Shown here: piece by piece, positions 1 to 12,326 of the stretch | Layout of the letters: each line of letters begins with the position of its first letter | Numbering within the stretch: the first letter of the stretch is position 1 | From: Acarospora socialis | Taxonomy: Eukaryota > Ascomycota > Lecanoromycetes > Acarosporales > Acarosporaceae | Direction: 5' to 3' | DNA length: 64,000 nucleotides | NCBI GenBank assembly: GCA_025617375.2 | Contig: JAMYGW020000008.1 | Coordinates: 806,001 to 870,000, forward strand | Position numbers and translations under genes: made by a program | Notes under the pieces: model-generated | Database searches by the model: none | Told to the model about the DNA's origin: nothing | What the model saw: only the letters and a program-made list of their open reading frames with translations

Positions 1-802
1 CGGTCGACCGGAGTCAATCGATCTCGGAAGCGTCAGCAAGCTCATCTACGACGGCAGGAGCATCATTCCGTACATCGTAGAAGGCGCTAATCTGTTTATC
101 ACCCAGGATGCCAAGATCCGTCTCGAGAAAGCAGGATGCATCCTATTCAAGGACGCATCAGCTAACAAAGGGGGTGTCACGTCATCATCTCTGGAAGTTC
201 TTGCGTCTCTGTCGTTCGATGACAAGAGCTTCGAAGAGAATATGTGTATCCGCGAGAACGGCACGGCGCCGCCTTTCTACGATGCTTACGTCAAAGAGGT
301 TCAAGAGACGATCAAGCGCAATGCGGCATTGGAATTTGAAGCCATCTGGCGGGAACATCAACAAACGGGTATTCCGCGAAGTACGCTCAGCGACACGTTG
401 AGCGTTGCCATCACCAAGCTGGATGAAGAGTTGCAGAATACCGAGCTATGGAAAGACACTAAATTGAGGAGATCGGTCCTGCACGATGCTCTACCGAAAC
501 TGTTGTTAGAGAAGGTCGGACTCGATACGATCATCGAGCGGGTAAGTAACAGTTACCTATGATAGAGGTCGACAATATTTAGCTAATAATGTCGGTACAG
601 GTCCCGGATAACTACCTGCGAGCCATCTTTGGTAGCTATCTCGCCAGTCGATTCGTCTACGAATTTGGAAGTAACCCTAGCCAATTCGCTTTCTTCGACT
701 TGTAAGTTTCTCTCCCCCCGCTTCACCCCTGCGGCAAACAAACAGAAGCCATGAATAACGCCTTGCAGCATGTCCAAGAGAACGGCGAAACTTCAATCAT
801 AA
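1..802 (+). CDS. GDH2: NAD-specific glutamate dehydrogenase, C-terminal 224 residues (5' end outside window)
   Basis: Large NAD+-dependent glutamate dehydrogenase, which oxidises glutamate to 2-oxoglutarate and ammonium when glutamate serves as nitrogen source. Only the end is present. The reading frame opens at base 2 and exons are 1-541, 601-701 and 769-802. Introns 542-600 (gtaagt...cag) and 702-768 (gtaagt...cag) restore the family reading. Visible family signatures are VEGANLFITQ, the NKGGVTSSSLEV stretch of the dinucleotide-binding half, and the conserved tail YLRAIFGSYLASRFVYEFG followed by QFAFFDFMSKR. TAA is at 800-802. The family is about 1,000-1,100 residues long, so roughly four fifths lie upstream. 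No frame damage is seen. Family assignment is firm. Confidence 0.93.
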
Positions 803-1768
803 CATCGGCTGGTTGGTGAGCTAGGGATCGGATGACGGTAAAGTAGTGCCTTCATAGATGACATGATTTGTCACGAGCTTCACTGAGTCTAAGAATTAGG
901 ACCGAAAAGTGGTATCATTGATTTCTCTTTAGCTGAGCTCGTCACATCAATCTCTCATTCTCTTCCGTGCTTTCTTCTGCTATGGACTGGTTGCATGCCA
1001 TCTCTTCGATCTCTGTAGCCCTGTCTCTAATGCTATTAGATGCCATCGGTGATAGTCGACTATAGCTAGCAGTTTGCAAAAAGCTTACAGACGGGCCTAA
1101 TATATCTGTAAACCAGCATTCAAGTCCACACAGTGCATGTAGTTATTTGTCCTTCACCCCTACACACACTAGTTATCCCAGACTGGCTCTTGGATCCTTC
1201 GGATACCCAAGCCTTACTCTCATGTTCACATCATGACAAGGATTGTTAGGTACTTAAGTGAACACTTCATGGATAGCTCTCATTGCTTAGGAAGACTTAT
1301 CTACCTGCTATAATGGTACTTGAGACCAATCGAGACCAAGTTTGAGCCTTCACACATCACATTCTTAGATAATGTAGTAAAGTCATTGCTCCAGGCTTCT
1401 GTATTCACAGAAGAGACAGAGCAAAAGCACTGACCACCTCAGTTATTTGAATGTTGGAAGTTCTTCTTCACAACTGCTTCAACTATGCTGAAGCGCGGAT
1501 GCGGGAAGCTCTTGCTTACATAAACACCCACCGCAACTCAACCCCCCCTTCGACTGCGACTCACCCACTGCCAGAGGATACGCCAGTTTGAGATCAATTC
1601 ATACCATCATTATCTCAATGTGAGCTTGCATCAATGCAATCTCACATTTCCTGCGTCGAGTCCCGAATCCCCTTTTAATCCGGACTCACGCTGCATGCGC
1701 ATCTCAACCAACACCACCTCCGAGGTCACCATAGAAACGCCCCTGCCTGCGCAAGACTCTTCGCAACC
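803..1768. other. intergenic region between GDH2 and JHD1
   Basis: The first half holds the GDH2 3' flank and shows no gene. The 3' part is the JHD1 promoter and leader: a C-rich stretch near 1538-1570 and three upstream ATGs in about 150 bp. These are ATG-TGA at about 1618, a short uORF at about 1639, and a 25-codon uORF at 1695-1772 (separate entry). A 5'UTR intron starting near 1621 (gtgagc) is possible but cannot be proven. Confidence 0.5.
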
Positions 1769-1772
1769 ATGA
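1695..1772 (+). promoter_or_regulatory. uORF whose stop overlaps the JHD1 start codon (ATGA)
   Basis: An ATG at 1695 opens 25 codons (MRISTNTTSEVTIETPLPAQ then DSSQP). They end at TGA 1770-1772, which overlaps the JHD1 start ATG (1769-1771) as ATGA. In eukaryotic mRNA such a uORF would normally depress downstream translation unless leaky scanning or terminating-ribosome restart occurs. Whether it lies in the transcript depends on the unmapped start site. Confidence 0.4.
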
Positions 1773-4700
1773 CGAGCTTTGGAGGTATCAAGAGGGAGAA
1801 TACATGTCGTCCGTCAGGCTATAGAACGCCGTCGCCGCCTAGACACGCCGTTGAGCCGCTCTCTCCAGCTTCCGGAGGCGCCAGCGCGCTTTGGCCGAGT
1901 CACAACGGGAACTGGGTTAGCACGGGAGCTGATGGATATAAAGAAAGGCATATAGCGGATGATACTGAGACTGAAGATGGTGACGACGAAGTGGTGGGAG
2001 TCCCGATCATGGAAGAGCCAAGGACGTTCTCGGGCCCACAATCCCATAACAGATCACCCTCGACCATGGATGCCTTTGCAACCATAGCCCTTGCATCAAG
2101 TCCTACGTTCTCCAAATCATTGGCACATTCGTCAAGGCTTGGTACCCTCTCTACCTCAAGCCCATGGCATCATCATCACGATTACACGTCAGAACATCCT
2201 CCGAAGCGAGCGCGCTCAGAGAAGCTTGCTTCGCCCGATTGGCATCGGACCGACCAGCGCCCTGCGACGAGCCATGCTACGACCACGGATATGGAATCAG
2301 ATGCGGAATTATTGCTCTACCTAGCCCGCCAGCCGATTCGGTCCCCTGTCACGACTCTGTCGACCACCGCATACGTTGAGCAGCGGCCGCAAGGACCGCA
2401 TGCAGCCGGTCAGTCAGTCATCGCGTCTCACAAGAGTCAGGATGGTTATATATCTCAGGAACTACCGAGTTCCAATGAGGGCTATGCCAATGTCGCCAAG
2501 ATAGATCTTGGGGACAATCCAATGGATGCCGAGCTTCAACATTTGCCTGCATATGAGTCAGTCCCGGCCCGTCGGAGCAGGTCTCCAGTGTTCCCCTATT
2601 ATCACGGTTCCGAGAAAGACCAGCTAAACACGATCGTGGACCTGGTGGATGAAGCACTCATCCAGAAAGGATATGGAGATGACGTCTCGGCTGAACCTAG
2701 CGAGATGTCCCTACTTGGAACCGCAACCGGCGAACTTGAGCAAGCAGAAAGCCCTCAAGTGGAGGCATTAGCGCTTACTCAAATGGATTCCAGCTCTCTC
2801 AGTCATGGCCCCTCGGTCACAGGGGTTACTATTGATACACACCAGACAGACCCAGCAATGGAAGTTTCGTGCCGCTCACCGGGATCTCCACCGGCTGCGC
2901 TGAGTACAAAGGCACCCAACTCACAGAAGGGAGTGCACGCTATTTGCGGAATTTGTCATTTCGCCCGCAACTCTCTTGCCGCAGACATTGACAGTGACGC
3001 TACATCCTGGATCTCATGTGATGGTTGCAAACGCTGGTTTCACTTCGCCTGCGCAGGCTTCAAGAGCGAGCGGGAAGTGAGAAGCGTAGACAAGTACAGC
3101 TGCAAAGAGTGCAAGCCAACACATGGTCCTACCACCTTCGTACGCAAGTCATCGCGAGCGCATACAGCTATCGACTATGCTGGTCTCAACGAGGGTGTGG
3201 TTAAAACTTCAGACGACAATCCCGAACACCACTATATCAGGCCGATCAAGGAAGGAACCATCAAGTTTCTCCCGGATAATTTTGCACGCATGCGTCCGGA
3301 ACTTGTGACAGCTGAGTTTTTTGAGAAAGGGGACGGAATGAAGGAGCCCGTGGTGATTCCTGCGTGGATGAATCCACGGCCTCCGGATTCGGATCCTAGC
3401 TCTACCTTTGCTGCAGACGCACCAGCTGCAGATGTTCCTGAGGACGATCTTCCCATGTTCGCTGGAAACGTGGTTGATGATTGGTTTTCGCGCGATTATA
3501 AGTACCAGTACGTTCCGGATGTCGGGCAGGACGCGCTTGACATGGTCATTCCCAAGAATCTTACGGTACGCCGAGTGGGAGAACTATACGGTCCAGAGGA
3601 GAAAGTCGAGGTTATCGACGTCAAGTCTCAGGAGGGCGAAGATAAGAAGTGGAACATGCGCCGATGGGTTGACTATTACGAGAGCACAGGATCAAAGAAA
3701 GTTCGTAATGTGATCAGCTTGGAAGTCTCTCAGAGCAAGTTGGGTAGACTCATCAAGAGACCTCGCATCGTCCGGGAATTGGACCTTCAGGACTCCGTTT
3801 GGCCTGCTGATTTGCAGGCTAAGGGGGATTTTCCCAAAGTACAGTTCTACTGTTTGATGTCTGTCGCGGATTGCTATACAGACTTCCACATCGATTTTGG
3901 CGGCTCTTCGGTATTCTATCATATACTGAAAGGGAAGAAGACTTTCCTGTTCATTCCACCCAGGGAGAAGCATCTGAAGAAATATGAAGAGTGGTGTATG
4001 TCCCAGGCCCAGAACTGGACGTTCCTCGCCGATCAGACCAAGGAATGTTACCGAGTGGATCTCTCAGAGGGTGACACGATGCTCATACCTTCCGGTTGGA
4101 TCCATGCGGTCTGGACGCCTGAGAATAGTCTAGTGATTGGAGGAAATTTTCTAACTCGGATGCACTACGGGATGCAAATCCGGATTGCCCAGATAGAAAA
4201 GGCTACCAAGGTCGCCCGAAAATTCAGATACCCTCACTTTCAGAAGCTACTGTGGTACACCGCCATACGGTATCTGGAGCGTGATCCTATTCCGGCCAGT
4301 GTTATGAAGTCGTTCCACGACGGCCAGAGATTCTTCCGAGAGATACCTTCGTATTACGAGTTCGACCAGGGCGCGAAGAAAGCTAGGCCTGGAGATGAGG
4401 ACTATCAAGCGCGTTACTACTCGCAGTACGAGCTGGAAGGCTTGCCCGATCTGGCTCGGTATCTACTAAGAACGGCATTGATCTCTATGGGCAAGATCGC
4501 AGACGGTATCACCGCGGACACTAGAAATGCTGTTAAGAGGTCTATCCCTAAAGGCCACGGTGACCCGCTGGATATAGTCAAGAAGTTTGCGATGTGGTCA
4601 GCTTGGAAACGTGGCAACGAACTTATCCCGCATTGGGCACATTCTGATGCTGTACCTGGAGACGGCGTGATAGAGCCCACGGACAAGAAACCCAGTGCGG

Positions 4701-6521
4701 CCGCCCTTCGGAGGCTCGAACGAGAGGCAGCAATAGCAGCGTACCGAATTGCTCCTGAACGACAGTCTGCGCGTAAACTATCCCAGATGGAAAGGGTCAG
4801 CTCGGACGCCGTCAAGAGTCCGGCTATCGATGGAGAATCCAATGCAGACTCGCCAGCACCTGGTCCTTCAACGCTGCCCTCAATGCAGACACCGACGTTC
4901 CTGACTAACGGCAGCCCCAATACACGGAGAAGGAGGTCTAGGAACGGTGTCAGAGGCTCTGTGCTCGGACCCAAAAGAGTTGCGTGCGATAAGTGCAGAA
5001 AGCGCCGCATTAGATGCAAGCATAAGGATGAGGTTGGCGGCACGCTATCCACAAGCGCACCACCAGTCCCGGATACCCTCCAGGGAACGCCTGTACAACA
5101 TGAGGATGGCTCAATCATTCCTCAAGACCAACATCTCGCGAGGTTAGATGGCCAGACATTACCTGTCCTGAGAGCTCCAAGACCGAACCCAGACAAGATG
5201 GAACTTGATTTACCCCGCCGACCCACTGAAGGATCTGTGCTTGAAAAATACGCGCGACCAATGCCCGGCTCAGTCAGAACTTTGCAGATGGTAAGGATCG
5301 ACGACGGCCCAGCACCGGTGCATCAACCTCGTGGTGAGGTGGAATTGCCTGTGTCGGTACCAGCGACATCCAACGCTGTGCAGGATTTCCTCTTGCCAAT
5401 CGAAAGCTCCAAGATGAACGGTGAAGGGCTTGGCGGGCGACGTAGTAGAAGCAGGGCGTGTGACGAATGCCGGAAAAGCAAGGTACGCTGATCTAGTACA
5501 CAGATTATCAGAGAAATTCTACTAATACATTGACGAACAGCGACGCTGTATACATGACGAGGACGGCAACATAGATCCCATCAAGGCCGCGGAGACTGCG
5601 ATACCCCGAGCGCTCGGTTCTGCTAAGAAGCGTCACTTGAGCGACAGCATTCAAAGTCCTAGACGTAAAAGACCAAGGAAAGCAAGCGACGCCGTTCGGC
5701 CTGTACATGACACAATCGCTCAGACTTCAGCTTCTGCACCATCCGGAGTCGTGCCGATTAAGCTCGATACTCCAGCCCCAGAAAAGCAAGCTGAGTCGGA
5801 CATGTCATTAGAGGTCGTTCAGCATGTTGAGAACTCGACTCACACCGCGCCGGAGGATGCCACGGCCCAGCTGCGGCAGGAGATGCTTATCACCTCCCTG
5901 CCACCTGGCACCATACAAGACACTAACGAACCACCCGCGACCACCACAACTGAGTCTCATCCAGAACCCCCTGTTCCCGACCAGGCCGACCAGGCCGACG
6001 ACGAAATCCAACTAATCACCACCTCCCCGACGCCCAAAATGAAGCTCGAAACGGACCTCGCACCCGCCACAATTCACCGCAACGACGCCACCCATGACCA
6101 ATCGATCTCGGCACTAGTTTCACCCCCGGACTCCTCCCTCACCGACCCAGAGACCTCCCCGCTCCCAATCGCCTCCAACCCACCCTCGACGGCCCCTTCG
6201 CGTCGTTCCTCCGAACACGACCAACACAAGCAGCCTCAGCGCTATACACCCGAATCTGGAACTGTCACCACAAGAGCGAGGAGTAGCACGCATAGCGCGC
6301 CTGTGAACGACCCAAGGGACAGCACGTCGCCGAGACCGAGCCGACAGCCGCAGCCACCGTCGATCGGCGAGGGTCCAATTTCTTCGACAAAGGAAAAGGC
6401 GAAGAGAAGTGGGAAGGCGAGAACTAGCTGGGGGGAAGTGTCAACGGATGCGGATGGAGAGAGTTTGAGGCTGATTAGGGAACTGGCCGCGAGGGACCTG
6501 GGGCTGCGGCGGAGGGGGTAA
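1769..6521 (+). CDS. JHD1: JmjC-domain histone demethylase (JHD1/KDM2-like) with PHD finger, 1564 aa
   Basis: Predicted Fe(II)/2-oxoglutarate-dependent histone lysine demethylase, acting in the nucleus on methylated H3 (H3K36 in the KDM2/JHD1 family). Exons are 1769-5482 and 5541-6521; intron 5483-5540 is phase 0. The first 390 residues look disordered. A PHD finger follows at about residues 392-449 (CGICHF...CDGCKRWFHFAC...CKEC). The JmjC core comes next, with the iron triad HID (H707, D709) and H779 in GWIHAVW, plus the FHIDFGGSSVFYHI signature. The tail carries two CX2CX6C modules, ACDKCRKRRIRC near residue 1072 and ACDECRKSKRRC near residue 1235. The intron splits the second one, and both are typical of fungal JHD1. 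The last about 300 residues are Pro/Thr/Ser-rich. All catalytic ligands are present, so it is likely active. Confidence 0.92.
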
Positions 6522-7123
6522 GACGAAGCTTTATGATTGTTGGTGTCTTTCTTGTTGCTCTTCATGAGAATGTTCTGGAGGGTGGTGAGTCTGTTTAGGT
6601 GGTGGTGCGTGTGTCTGGCGTTAGTGTTTCAGGGGTTGGAAGGGGATGGTGGTCTGCTGCATGAGTTACGGGGGTATATACAGCTTGATGCCGGATAGGT
6701 GAATGATGGTAGGAGGAGAGGAGGAACTGGCGTTCGGAACCGTGCTCTTTGAGAGGGTTGGGCATGGCATGTGTTTATGAGTTTTTGTAGGTTGTACCTT
6801 ACACAGACGAATCAACAACACAGAACATATATAGGTGTAAGGTCAAGACCAGTCCTGCCGATCTTCAAGTACATTTCAAGTCCGCATCGCCCCTAGGAGG
6901 ATGTTAGGATGGCCGACCGGTCGCTGAGGATTTAACTTATATCTAAAGAGGTCTTGATTGAGGCTCCTGACTTGTTCCCGCATTCGGCGCTTTGATTACG
7001 TAAGCAAACTCCGGCGAGCTGCGGATCCCGTCATGAGCGTTCCTGAACCGCCAACTACCCCACCACCACGAGTCCCAGCACGATCACCACATCGAAGCAA
7101 ACAGAGTTCTTTACAGTCAAGCT
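6522..7123. other. intergenic region JHD1-SF3B6
   Basis: G-rich JHD1 3' flank, then the SF3B6 promoter. An upstream ATG at 7033 opens an ORF that overlaps the SF3B6 start out of frame and ends at 7152. If transcribed, it would oppose SF3B6 translation. No other gene seen. Confidence 0.4.
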
Positions 7124-7823
7124 ATGAGTCGTGGTGGCAAGCTTGCTCCTGAAGTAAACCGGTAAGATCGAAGCTTGCTTCCTCCGACGATCAAATCAAT
7201 CCTTATCCTCGTTGAGCTCTACTTTCGGGCATACAGCTGACATACATTTAGAGCACTTTATGTTAAGAATCTAAGGTATGGCTTGAAGCACCCTAGCCAT
7301 CTCGACCAAGTCCAGCTCGATAGCCGTGGATCAAGGAAATGATCCCGAAAGAATGTGCTAACAGCTATCCAACAGTTACAACGTCACGCCAGAAGAGCTG
7401 TTCGACCTCTTTGGAAAGTTCGGGCCTATACGGTACGTCAAAGCCTCCATAGCCTTTCCTACCATCCTGGGATTGTTGGCAACGTTTAGTAACCGTCACA
7501 ACAGTCAAATCCGCCAGGGTATCGCGAACAACACCAAAGGCACGGCCTTCGTCGTGTACGAGGACGTGATGGACGCCAAGCAAGCGTGCGACAAGCTGAA
7601 CGGCTTCAATTTTCAGAATCGATACCTAGTCGGTACGTTCTGAGCTCTGAAGCCGAGCCAGCATCTCGACGATGTCGCGAATGTGTGGTGCTCCTTTACT
7701 GATTTATGTGCCGGGAAACTAGTGCTCTACCATCAACCAGAGAAAATGGCAAAGTCAAAAGAGGATCTGGCGGAGCGGCAGGAGAATTTAGAGAAGCTCA
7801 AACGGCAACATGGGATTGAATAA
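7124..7823 (+). CDS. SF3B6: Splicing factor 3B subunit 6 (p14, branch-point-binding RRM protein), 115 aa
   Basis: Small RRM protein of the U2 snRNP SF3b complex that sits at the branch-point adenosine during spliceosome assembly, in the nucleus. Five exons are assigned: 7124-7161, 7252-7275, 7376-7432, 7505-7632 and 7723-7823. Introns are 72-100 nt with good GT-AG ends. The joined product starts [20 protein letters not shown]. It has RNP2 (LYVKNL), the linker [23 protein letters not shown]1 ([11 protein letters not shown]), and the tail [14 protein letters not shown] typical of p14. The length matches the family (about 115-125 aa). It is notable that more than half of a 700-bp splicing-factor gene is intron. 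Identification is firm. Confidence 0.93.
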
Positions 7824-8558
7824 CCCTGACTATTGCCCATGGACAAAGCTGTGGGCAAGACGGGACCATGCTACGGTGGTTGGACTAGCATGAACGAAGG
7901 GAGGTGGTCGTGCTTTCAGTGCTTCTTCAATTGGAGAGTCTAGGGTTGGCGATGGTTGGCGCAGGATAATTTGGCATTTCATTTCGTAGGACAGGTTGCT
8001 TAAGGGTTTCTTCTGGAACTGGAACGATAGGCTGTGGTGGATCGCTTTAATGGCGACAGCGTCATACGACGAGGCCGTAAATTAATCTACGACTTATTAG
8101 TTACTACCCGGCTTTCCTTAGCAGAGTTGAATATGAGTAAGGGTAAGAATGGTATGAGCAACATCTATCGATATAGACGACGCTTAAGGCGTTTACATAG
8201 CCTTATCCGCCATATTCGAGCGTTTAACTTCGTTTATCCGCACCACATGTCCCACAGTCTTCGCCTCGCGCTAACGCAATGGAGCACTACTTCACTGCCT
8301 CATCGTAGGTACAGCCAGTCCTGATCTGCACTGGCCTTTTACATCTCCATGGTAGACATCTTTTGCTAGTCACCAGTCGGCAGCCTGTCAAGCGAGTACA
8401 TCTATACTCTAGCTGTCCCGACATTTTCGGACTCGTCAACCAATGCGATCGGCAGAGTCTTGCTACTGTTCATGAATACTAAAGAGACAACTTCGACATC
8501 AAACAAGTGTCCTTGTATATAATTGCCGTTCCCAAGGGCACCCGAGAGTATTTGCTTC
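7824..8558. other. intergenic region SF3B6-8559 gene
   Basis: 3' flank of SF3B6 and promoter of the following membrane-protein gene. An ORF at 8034-8324 has no recognisable features and looks like chance. No gene assigned. Confidence 0.4.
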
Positions 8559-9915
8559 ATGCAACCGCCTTCAGGGTTGCTCCCGTCGCCGCTATCGTTC
8601 GCCCTCGACAATGCATCAATCTCGACATCCTTCTCTCCTACCCCATCAGCTACGATAGCCACACTACCGCCGACGCCTAATACCGTGCAAATAGTAACAA
8701 GCGTCGGCGACCACGACATGCATCCCACATCTACAGTGATAGCTGGCATAATAGCTACTACTACAGCAACTGCTACCTCCGAGAAGGGTCCGAAACACGG
8801 TGGCGAGACTAATGGAGAGTGCAAACTCCTGGGACCTTTCGCTCTATTCATACAAGGTGCTCTGGGTGGACTGGCGTTGCTATCATTGGTATACAAGCGG
8901 TGGCGAGAGAGGCCTCAGCGGCCGGTGAAGATCTGGGCTTTCGATGCGTCGAAACAGGTTTTTGGATCGGTGTTGTTACACATTGCGAATCTACTCATGT
9001 CGATGCTGTCGGCGGGTCAGTTGAAGATATCGCCTTCGGTTACGAAGAAGTATCAGCCTAATCCTTGCTCGTTTTACCTCTTGAACCTGGCCATCGATGT
9101 GAGTTATCCTGAGAAGCGAAAAACCCGTCTGGGCCTAGTAGCTGATATGACTCCAGACTACTATAGGCATTCCAATACTTATCGTTCTGTTGCGTCTTCT
9201 TCACTACGGCTTCTCCTTAACGCCGGTCGGCAATCCCCCCGAATCTATCCAATCGGGCAACTACGGCCAGCCTCCGAAGACATCATGGTGGTTCAAACAG
9301 TCTATGATATACTTTCTAGGTCTTCTTGGCATGAAGATCTGCGTCTTTTTCATATTCCAGATCCTTCCGTGGATAGTAATCGTGGGCGACTGGGCCCTCA
9401 AATGGACCGAGGGAAACGAGACAGTGCAGGTCATCTTCGTGATGCTTCTGTTTCCGGTCATCATGAATGCCCTGCAGTACTACATCATCGACAGTTTCAT
9501 CAAGAACCAGAAACCGACAGACCACGAACCCATACCGAGCGAGGATGGAGACGACGATGACGACGACGAGGAAGATGGGGATGGCCGAGCGAGGGAAACT
9601 GGCTCACGGGTTGTACAGCATAGTCTTGACGGCGGGCCATTGGAACCTGTAGACGAAGCGGCCGTCACGAAAGGGGCGGGAAATGTGAAAGCCAACGAAG
9701 TGGGCTCGAAGACAACGAAGTCAAGTAACCGTCCTGGCTCACGCACAGTCTTACCGAAACTAGGCGAGTATAACCCTGAGACAGACGGCGATGAGAGCTC
9801 TACGGTTGTGGACAGCGGTAGCAATTCGACCGGCGGCTCTGATCCCGCGCTTGGGCCTGAGAAGCGGAGAGAGGCACGGAAAGAGCGCACCAAGGCTGGG
9901 CAGGACAATCGTTAG
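8559..9915 (+). CDS. STIMATE/TMEM110-like vacuolar membrane protein, 432 aa
   Basis: Multi-pass membrane protein of the family containing yeast vacuolar YPL162C and animal TMEM110/STIMATE, an ER-plasma-membrane contact regulator. Its molecular role in fungi is not settled. Exons are 8559-9098 and 9157-9915; the intron (gtgagt...ctccag) is phase 0 and restores LAIDTTIGIPILIVLLRLLH across the junction. The ATG at 8559 is the first in frame. After a Ser/Thr/Pro-rich luminal-type N-terminus come about five hydrophobic segments: CKLLGPFALFIQGALGGLAL, FGSVLLHIANLLMSML, the segment across the junction, IYFLGLLGMKICVFFIFQ and VIFVMLLFPVIMNALQYY. The family signature WAFDASKQ is present. The C-terminal third is a charged tail with an Asp/Glu run (GDDDDDDEEDGDG). 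Confidence 0.85.
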
Positions 9916-10357
9916 AAGTGGTTTTACTACAAGGATCTGGTTTTCTCATGGTGTTAATCGGTACCGTTTGGCCGTTATAAGGTGTTCAGGTCGAGAGCAT
10001 TAGGAGCCATGGCGCTTTGCTTATCTTTTTGGAGTATCCTTCTGTGGGAGGCACGTGTATAATACCTAGGTACTTCCAGACAACTTTGTTTCCTCGAGCA
10101 AGACGACTTCAAATTTTTTAGAGAGGATGCGTAAAATAATCCTTGACTGTACGAGTACCTATCAACAGATTCCCCTAGAGTACTCCGTATGACATAACCA
10201 TTCGAGAACAATATGAAGAGCCTAAAAACAGCGTGGGAAGCTAGTGCTGCACGATAATCTTAAAGTTGAGCCTCACCGTCAGTTTGCAGAAAAAGTTCCA
10301 CAGCTCAGGTTTTCGTATACTGTCGCATCAAGAGCCAATTGAGATATCCTGTTTACC
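9916..10357. other. intergenic region 8559 gene-UTP18
   Basis: 3' flank and UTP18 promoter; AT-richer than its neighbours. No gene or clear repeat seen. Confidence 0.4.
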
Positions 10358-12326
10358 ATGCCACGAGGAAGATCACGCAAGTCTTCCCAAAAGAGTAAAT
10401 ATACTGAACAGCCGTCACAACCTGCCCAAAATGACCCTGACAGTGACCAAAGCGATGTCAACAGTAACGACCCTATGGAAAAGGACGAAGTAGAGGAAGA
10501 GCTCGAGAGGCTTGTTTTCGGGGACGAAGATGGTTTCAAGCGTGCCCTACAACTACAGACACAGCACGGGCTCGAGGGCGCTTCTGAGGGGGATGAAGAG
10601 CAAGGGCCGGAGATACTGGACGGGAATGAGAGTCTAGATGAAGGGCTGGAGGGCGTTGATGATGCGGATGTAAGCGGGAGAGTCTAATTTGACTCTTGAG
10701 CAGAAGGCTGATTGGTCATTAAAGCTCTTCTTCCTCGACTCTGGACCTTCAGGGCTGGTTGTTCAGGCTCCTAAACTTGGGCAGACGTTGGACGGAGAAA
10801 GCCCCACACCGGATGAGACCCCTGCCTGGGAAGACAGCGATGATGAACGCGTTATGGTGTCTTTGGCTTCCAATCCGCGTCTTCGGAAACTGAGACACAA
10901 CGAAGCGGAGGATGTGATCAATGGCAAGGAATACAGCAAGCGATTACGGCAGCAATTCGAACGGCTGTATCCCGTGCCTGAATGGGCCAACCCATCTGCA
11001 TCGAAGCGGTCATCGAAGAAAGGGAACCGGAGACGGCGGAGTTCGGGGAGCATGAGTTCTCCCGCCGAGGCGTCTTCAGCTGACGAGATGGATATCGACG
11101 AGGGCATGTCAACGCAACCCCTCGCCATGTTGCTCCAGAACGCAGAAGACCTCACTCGTAAGGAGGACAGTGGGAAGCGACGAAAGCTAAGACCAGAGGT
11201 GCTGGACATTCAACGCACCAAAGACGTAGGCAACGCACAACCTGTAAGCTCCATCCTAAGTCCATTCTTACGGGGAGACGTGAAACTGAGCCCGTAGTCC
11301 GCCATAACATCACTTTCATTTCACCCGAAATACCCACTACTCCTCTCTTCCGGTCCCGCCTCTACTCTATTTCTTCATCATATATCGCCATCCACGCCTT
11401 CGCCGAACCCTCTCGTTACATCCCTCCACGTACGATCAACGAACCTTTCAACAACAGCCTTCGCACCGCCAGATGGCTCTCGCATCTTCCTCTCCGGCCG
11501 TCGTCGCTACTTCCACATCTGGGATCTGCACTCAGGAAAGGTTGAGAAAGTGTCAAGGGTTTATGGACACCAGGAGGAACAAAAGAGCATGGAGAAATTC
11601 AAGCTCAGTCCGTGTGGGCGATGGATGGGCATCGTAGGAAGCGCACGGAAAGGAGGCGGCAGCATCAACATACTAGATGCACAGACTCTACAATGGATCG
11701 CACAAGCGAGGATAGAATCAAGAGGTGGAGTGGCGGACTTTGCATGGTGGAGCGACGGCGAGGGAATGTGTATCGCCGGCAAGAACGGTGAGGTGAGCGA
11801 ATGGAGTGTGCAAGAACGACGAATCCTCACAAGATGGACGGACGAGGGAGCCGTAGGAACGACGGTCATTGCGTTAGGCGGAAAGAGTGGGAAACACGAG
11901 CTTGGCGGATACCGGTGGGTTTCGTTGGGAAGTTCAAGCGGGATTGTCAATATCTACGACAGGAGAGGTTGGTCTGGAAAGGACGGTGTACCGAGTACGC
12001 CGAAGCCGACACGAGTGCTGGATCAGTTGACCACTGCGACGAGCAATCTCGTCTTTTCACTGGATGGACAGTTGTTGGCGCTCAGCAGCCGGTGGAAGAG
12101 AGATGCGCTGCGACTCGGTACAGCACTCTGGAAAAGGGCTCTCCACAAAGTTGAAGGCTAACGCACGTAAATAGTCCACCTACCCTCTTGCACCGTCTAC
12201 CGCAACTGGCCCACCTCGGCCACTCCGCTCGGCAGAATCACTTCACTTGCGTTTTCCCCTGCCTCGGATATGCTGGCGGTCTCGAACGAGCAGGGTAAGA
12301 TTAGGTTATGGGAGATTCGTAGCTAG
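10358..12326 (+). CDS. UTP18: U3 snoRNP-associated WD40 protein UTP18, 600 aa
   Basis: Small-subunit processome component (UtpB module) needed for 18S rRNA maturation in the nucleolus. Exons are 10358-10669, 10725-11243, 11298-12117 and 12175-12326; introns are 54-57 nt. Each junction restores a family motif: DDAD joined to LFFLDSGPSG, AQP joined to SAITSLSFHPKYP, and LRL joined to VHLPSCTVYRNWP. The N-terminal 270 residues are charged and low-complexity, as in the family. The C-terminal half is a WD40 propeller with SRVYGHQEEQKSMEKFKLSP, NILDAQTLQWIAQ, IVNIYDRRGW and a last blade ending GKIRLWEIRS at TAG 12324-12326. Identification is firm. Confidence 0.92.

Noticed and set aside
4417-5118. 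233-codon minus-strand ORF inside JHD1
   Set aside because: Lies fully antisense to JHD1 coding sequence with no domain; a codon-bias shadow.
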